Shown: positions 14,836 through 17,555 of the stretch, piece after piece
Layout of the letters: each line of letters begins with the position of its first letter
Position numbering within the stretch: position 1 is the first letter of the stretch
Assembly (NCBI GenBank): GCA_036337945.1
Contig: JAYZDF010000109.1
Coordinates: 1-17,555 of the forward strand
Direction: 5' to 3'
From: JAYZDF01 sp036337945
Lineage (GTDB): Bacteria > Myxococcota > Kuafuiibacteriia > Kuafuiibacteriales > Kuafuiibacteriaceae
Length of the DNA: 17,555 nt
Position numbers and translations under genes: made by a program
The notes under the pieces: model-generated
Told to the model about the DNA's origin: nothing
The model's input: the letters and a program-made list of their open reading frames with translations, nothing else
Database searches by the model: none

Positions 14836-15842
14836 TGATGGTGGCTATGAGCGCCATGTCCATGGTGATGTACTTGGTCATCGCCATGCATTTCTTCCAT
14901 GGTACGTGGTGCTTGTGCTCCGTCTGTTCCATATCCCAGTTCGTTGATCAGCGAGCGTAGCGCCCAAACCTTCTCCCTACTTGTTCGTAGGTCATTATCA
15001 TCTTCTTTTAGAGATGTTCCCACGATGACGTAATCAATGTAAGGAAGCACGGGCTCAATGTTTTCGACGGAGACACCACTTGCGAGTCCGAGAGGATAAC
15101 CTTTGGCAGCTTCGTGCGCTTGCTTGATACGTTCAACGTCGGCAACGATGCCCGTTTTTGGGCCTGTGACGTTGATACCGTCGACCGAGCCCAGTGCTGA
15201 GCTCATCGCCTGAGGGAACGTAAGCTTATTGAGTGGTTTCGTATATTTCATATGTACGCCGGCAACATGCATCGCTGTAGGAAGCACATCTTTTTGATGT
15301 TTGAGAGCAAAATTTCGTTCCGTAGTCTCGCCTTGGACGTATTTCCCATCGTCTGACTCATACTCAAAAGGTTCATCAGGAGCCACTTCACACCATACGA
15401 CTTGAGCGCTGAATTTTTTGGCTAACCGAAATCCCTCTGTGAGATTTTTTGGTCCGTAATCGAGTGCGCTAATCGCTAACGGGAAATGGGGGTAACGCTC
15501 TCTAACGGCGGCGATGACTTTTTCGTACACGTCGAGTTCTGCCTTTGAATTGATCAGCACAATGGCATCACCACCTCCTTGCACAACGGCGTCGGCATCT
15601 TTCAGAGTTCCGGAAATCAGAGTCTCCTCGTCTACCCTTCCGTTCGTATCAAGGTGCCGGTGAGCCCTTACGTGCGTAACGACCCACAGTTGCACTTTGT
15701 TGGTTGAAAGGCGGGCGAGTTTCGTGTGTGCTTCTTTTTGTGTCAGTGGACTCTGGGGAGGCACACTGGGAGAAGGCGGTACAGTTGCACAACTCATCGT
15801 GAGGCACATTGAAAGCAGGCTGACCCTATACATACAAGACAT
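14832..15842 (-). CDS. BtpA-like TIM-barrel protein, exported, with His-rich tail
   Basis: 336 residues from the ATG eight bases after the preceding stop; an in-frame ATG at 15881 would overlap the hydroxylase gene by 31 bases. The N-terminus (YRVSLLSMCLTMSCATVPPSP) looks like an export signal, perhaps a lipoprotein with an imperfect lipobox at TMSC, followed by a Pro/Ser linker. The body fits BtpA/SgcQ-type barrels: LKDADAVVQGGGDAIVLINS, VDGINVTGPKTG, and the phosphate-site end GVSVENIEPVLPYIDYVIVG with TSLKEDDND. BtpA is linked to photosystem I assembly in cyanobacteria; most bacterial relatives have no known role and are cytosolic. The last 12 residues (HHHGHGAHSHHH) contain eight His, a probable metal-binding tail. 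The neighbours are a di-iron-type hydroxylase and a globin. Family assignment is moderately sure; function unknown. Confidence 0.8.
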   Translation of the reverse strand: MSCMYRVSLLSMCLTMSCATVPPSPSVPPQSPLTQKEAHTKLARLSTNKVQLWVVTHVRAHRHLDTNGRVDEETLISGTLKDADAVVQGGGDAIVLINSKAELDVYEKVIAAVRERYPHFPLAISALDYGPKNLTEGFRLAKKFSAQVVWCEVAPDEPFEYESDDGKYVQGETTERNFALKHQKDVLPTAMHVAGVHMKYTKPLNKLTFPQAMSSALGSVDGINVTGPKTGIVADVERIKQAHEAAKGYPLGLASGVSVENIEPVLPYIDYVIVGTSLKEDDNDLRTSREKVWALRSLINELGYGTDGAQAPRTMEEMHGDDQVHHHGHGAHSHHH

Positions 15843-15850
15843 GTAGTCAA

Positions 15851-16504
15851 CTAACTTTGACTTGTCGAGGCGGAACGACATGTCTCAATTGATTCTTCGC
15901 GAATTTCCGGGCCTCGTGAGTCAGAGAAAAGACCGAGTTGTTGCATTATCCCTTCCTCGACCTCTGAAGCGCGAATCGCGGTTCCGAACAAATAGTCTGC
16001 GAGCGGAATGACAACGTTGAAGTTACGTCCTGGATGCCGATGATGAAGAAAATGGTGTCGGTTCAGAAAACGAAAAGCTGAGTTTCGAAAGAACCATCGG
16101 TTGGATGGGATATGCATCTCGGTATGTAGATGATTCCATAGAAACATATAGCACAGCAGCATGAACGCTAAAGCTGCGCTCCCTACAGGCAAATACCAAA
16201 TGTAAAGGCTGTGAATCGGAGCGAAGATTAGATTAGTGACAAAGTAATCAGTCCAAATGAAGCGTAGGTTTAGTTCACGACCAATAGGGTCCAATTCGTG
16301 ATCATAGATTTTATAGAACTTTCGATGATGCAGGATGGCGTGATTAGTGTACACGTCGGTGAAATAAGCTCTCGCGCGATAAAGCAGTGAAGGAAGAGCT
16401 TTTCGATGCATGAGGTAGCGATGGGCGAACCACTCTACGAAACTAAACAAAATAAAGTGCATCAGTACGAGGATACAAAAAATGTATATGAGCTGGAGGT
16501 TCAT
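15851..16504 (-). CDS. Fatty-acid/sterol hydroxylase superfamily membrane protein
   Basis: 217 residues with the histidine clusters of membrane di-iron hydroxylases and desaturases: HRYLMH (28-33), HAILHH (55-60), HTEMH (127-131) and HHFLHH (150-155), followed by NVVIPLADYLFGT typical of the superfamily end. Hydrophobic stretches at about 3-23 and 90-123 give the expected hairpin membrane segments. The family uses O2 and an electron donor to hydroxylate or desaturate lipids, sterols or carotenoids; the substrate cannot be read from the sequence. The ATG overlaps the queG stop by one base (TGATG), so it is translationally coupled to queG. Confidence 0.92.
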   Translation of the reverse strand: MNLQLIYIFCILVLMHFILFSFVEWFAHRYLMHRKALPSLLYRARAYFTDVYTNHAILHHRKFYKIYDHELDPIGRELNLRFIWTDYFVTNLIFAPIHSLYIWYLPVGSAALAFMLLCYMFLWNHLHTEMHIPSNRWFFRNSAFRFLNRHHFLHHRHPGRNFNVVIPLADYLFGTAIRASEVEEGIMQQLGLFSDSRGPEIREESIETCRSASTSQS

Positions 16505-17437
16505 CAAGAGTCCTCTGTCTGAATATGTTTTAGACTTAGTTGAATTGCATCAGCGCCCGTGCGCTGAAGTGGCGTTCCCTGGATGAGTTCGGCGACATAA
16601 GACTTGTTTTGAGCGATTTTGACCAAGTCTAGATTCACCATCGAGTCTCTCGGAGTAAAACGCGGTTCGCTTGTTTCCTTACTAAACTTGTTCCAGGGGC
16701 ATACTTCTTGGCAGATGTCACAGCCCGCAATCCAATTGTTAAAATCAGGGGTCTCCTCCGTAAACTCTTTTCGATGCTCGACATTCCAATAGGTAATGCA
16801 TCGATTGGCATCGAGTTGGTAAGGCTGAACAAAAGCGTCAGGGGGGCAAGCATCGAGACAAGCGGTACACGTTCCACACCGGTCGATGTGACGTTCATCG
16901 ACGAGTAGATCGATATTAGTGATAAGAGTCGCTAAAAAGGTATAGGTCCCAAGGCGAGGGCTGATAGCCATCGTGGATTTACCAATCCAAGCGATACCCG
17001 CTTCTTGCGCCCAGTGTCTTTCAAGAACAGGCGACGTGTCGACCGCCGGATGTACTGCGGCTTCCGGCTCCAAGGTAAGGATATATTTTCAGCTTGCGGA
17101 TCTTCTTCCTAATGACCTTATGGTAGTCGTCGAATCTTGCGTATCGAGAGATTTGAACTCTGTCGCTTTGGTGTGGCTGCGACTCTGGAGTATAGTAAGA
17201 CATTGCCAGTGCAATGACCGTCTTGGCATCTGGAACAAGTAGAGAGGGATCGCGACGTTCGTTCTTCGTTCGCGCCATGTAATCCATGCCAGCGTCGAAT
17301 CCCCGATTTAGCCACTCCTCAAAGTGTCCGTCCGGGTCAGCGTTTCCGGCTGCCGCGATACCGACAGCATCAAACCCGAGTTCGAGAGCTTTCGCCTTTA
17401 TGGCCTGCGTAAGGCTATTGGAGCTTGAATTGCTCAC
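16504..17437 (-). CDS. queG: Epoxyqueuosine reductase QueG, split by a one-base frameshift
   Basis: A cobalamin and iron-sulfur enzyme that reduces epoxyqueuosine to queuosine in tRNA, the last step of the modification. The N-terminal frame (GTG start; IKAKALELGFDAVGIA; RYARFDDYHKVIRKKIRKLK) ends at codon 117. The rest lies in another frame: YILTLEPEAAVHPAVDTSPV with the catalytic-type Asp of VDTSP, AQEAGIAWIGKSTM, two ferredoxin clusters CGTCTACLDACPP and CDICQEVCPWN, and a short end. Removing one A from the AAAA run (TTTT at 17086-17089 on the plus strand) joins the frames into a 310-residue protein without losing any conserved residue. That length suits QueG versions lacking the C-terminal extension of the 379-residue E. 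coli enzyme. Either a sequence error or a recent frameshift; function is lost if it is real. It heads the four-gene minus-strand operon. Confidence 0.9.
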
Positions 17438-17464
17438 AAATAGTACACTGAACGCTTCGACGGG

Positions 17465-17506
17465 CGCTGTAAAGCATTTGACAGCGGGCGTTTGCTTTGG
17501 GTATCC
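17465..17506 (+). promoter_or_regulatory. Hairpin overlapping a consensus -35 box
   Basis: CGCTGTAAA-GCA-TTTGACAGCG is an inverted repeat with one bulged G. Its right arm contains TTGACA, a perfect -35 hexamer, followed after 17 bases by GTATCC, a poor -10. It would drive a gene to the right of the window or be chance. On the other strand the repeat sits about 30 bases ahead of queG and could be an operator for it. From 17438 to the window edge I see no gene. Confidence 0.3.
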
Positions 17507-17555
17507 CCGGGCCTAACATGAAAGCATTTAAACACTCTGTATCATTTATGATTGT

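Noticed and set aside
1..17555. tRNA genes, insertion sequences, phage or defence genes
   Set aside because: None seen on either strand; gene spacing is tight and the products are housekeeping or metabolic, or are domain proteins without mobile-element hallmarks.

Overview
The window looks like an ordinary chromosomal stretch of a Gram-negative bacterium, most likely a myxobacterium-like or deltaproteobacterium-like lineage (Myxococcota/Bradymonadales type). The grounds are a large cytosolic Ser/Thr kinase with a long C-terminal extension, a HEAT-repeat protein with an N-terminal domain I associate with that group, a secreted TPR protein with a charged coiled coil and a C-terminal membrane anchor, and moderate GC. 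This placement is an inference from protein style, not from a marker phylogeny. There are no RNA genes, insertion sequences, prophage genes, defence genes or CRISPR arrays that I can see.

Layout, plus strand, left: about 300 bases of non-coding DNA carry three copies of a roughly 28-base palindromic repeat and a spaced inverted repeat. They precede a gene for a TPR/coiled-coil envelope protein. A tight four-gene operon follows (SDR dehydrogenase, RidA-like protein, crotonase-fold protein, acyl-CoA dehydrogenase). All four resemble, as I remember those families, the accessory enzymes encoded beside 2-aminobenzoyl-CoA monooxygenase/reductase in the CoA-linked anthranilate pathway, but the monooxygenase and CoA ligase are not here. 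Only 21 bases further on come ffh (SRP GTPase) and ddl (D-Ala-D-Ala ligase), overlapping by 4 bases. The ffh reading frame has a TAA at codon 71 and is intact on both sides of it.

Minus strand, middle: a HEAT-repeat gene is followed by bioB, bioF and bioA, read in that order and nearly touching. They encode three of the four last steps of biotin synthesis; bioD is not in the window. Divergent from the HEAT gene, on the plus strand, is a Ser/Thr protein kinase fused to a long coiled coil.

Minus strand, right: an operon of queG (epoxyqueuosine reductase), a four-histidine-cluster fatty-acid/sterol hydroxylase-like membrane protein, a BtpA-like TIM-barrel protein with an exported N-terminus and a His-rich tail, and a truncated haemoglobin. 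queG carries a one-base frameshift in an A run. A hairpin containing both stop codons separates this operon from the convergent kinase gene.

I do not see a convincing wholly new system. The best leads are the interrupted ffh, the detached anthranilate-type CoA block with its Arg-less RidA and Glu-less crotonase, the queG-hydroxylase-BtpA-globin operon, and the repeats at the left edge. Two broken conserved genes in one window also raise the possibility of sequence errors, which should be settled first.
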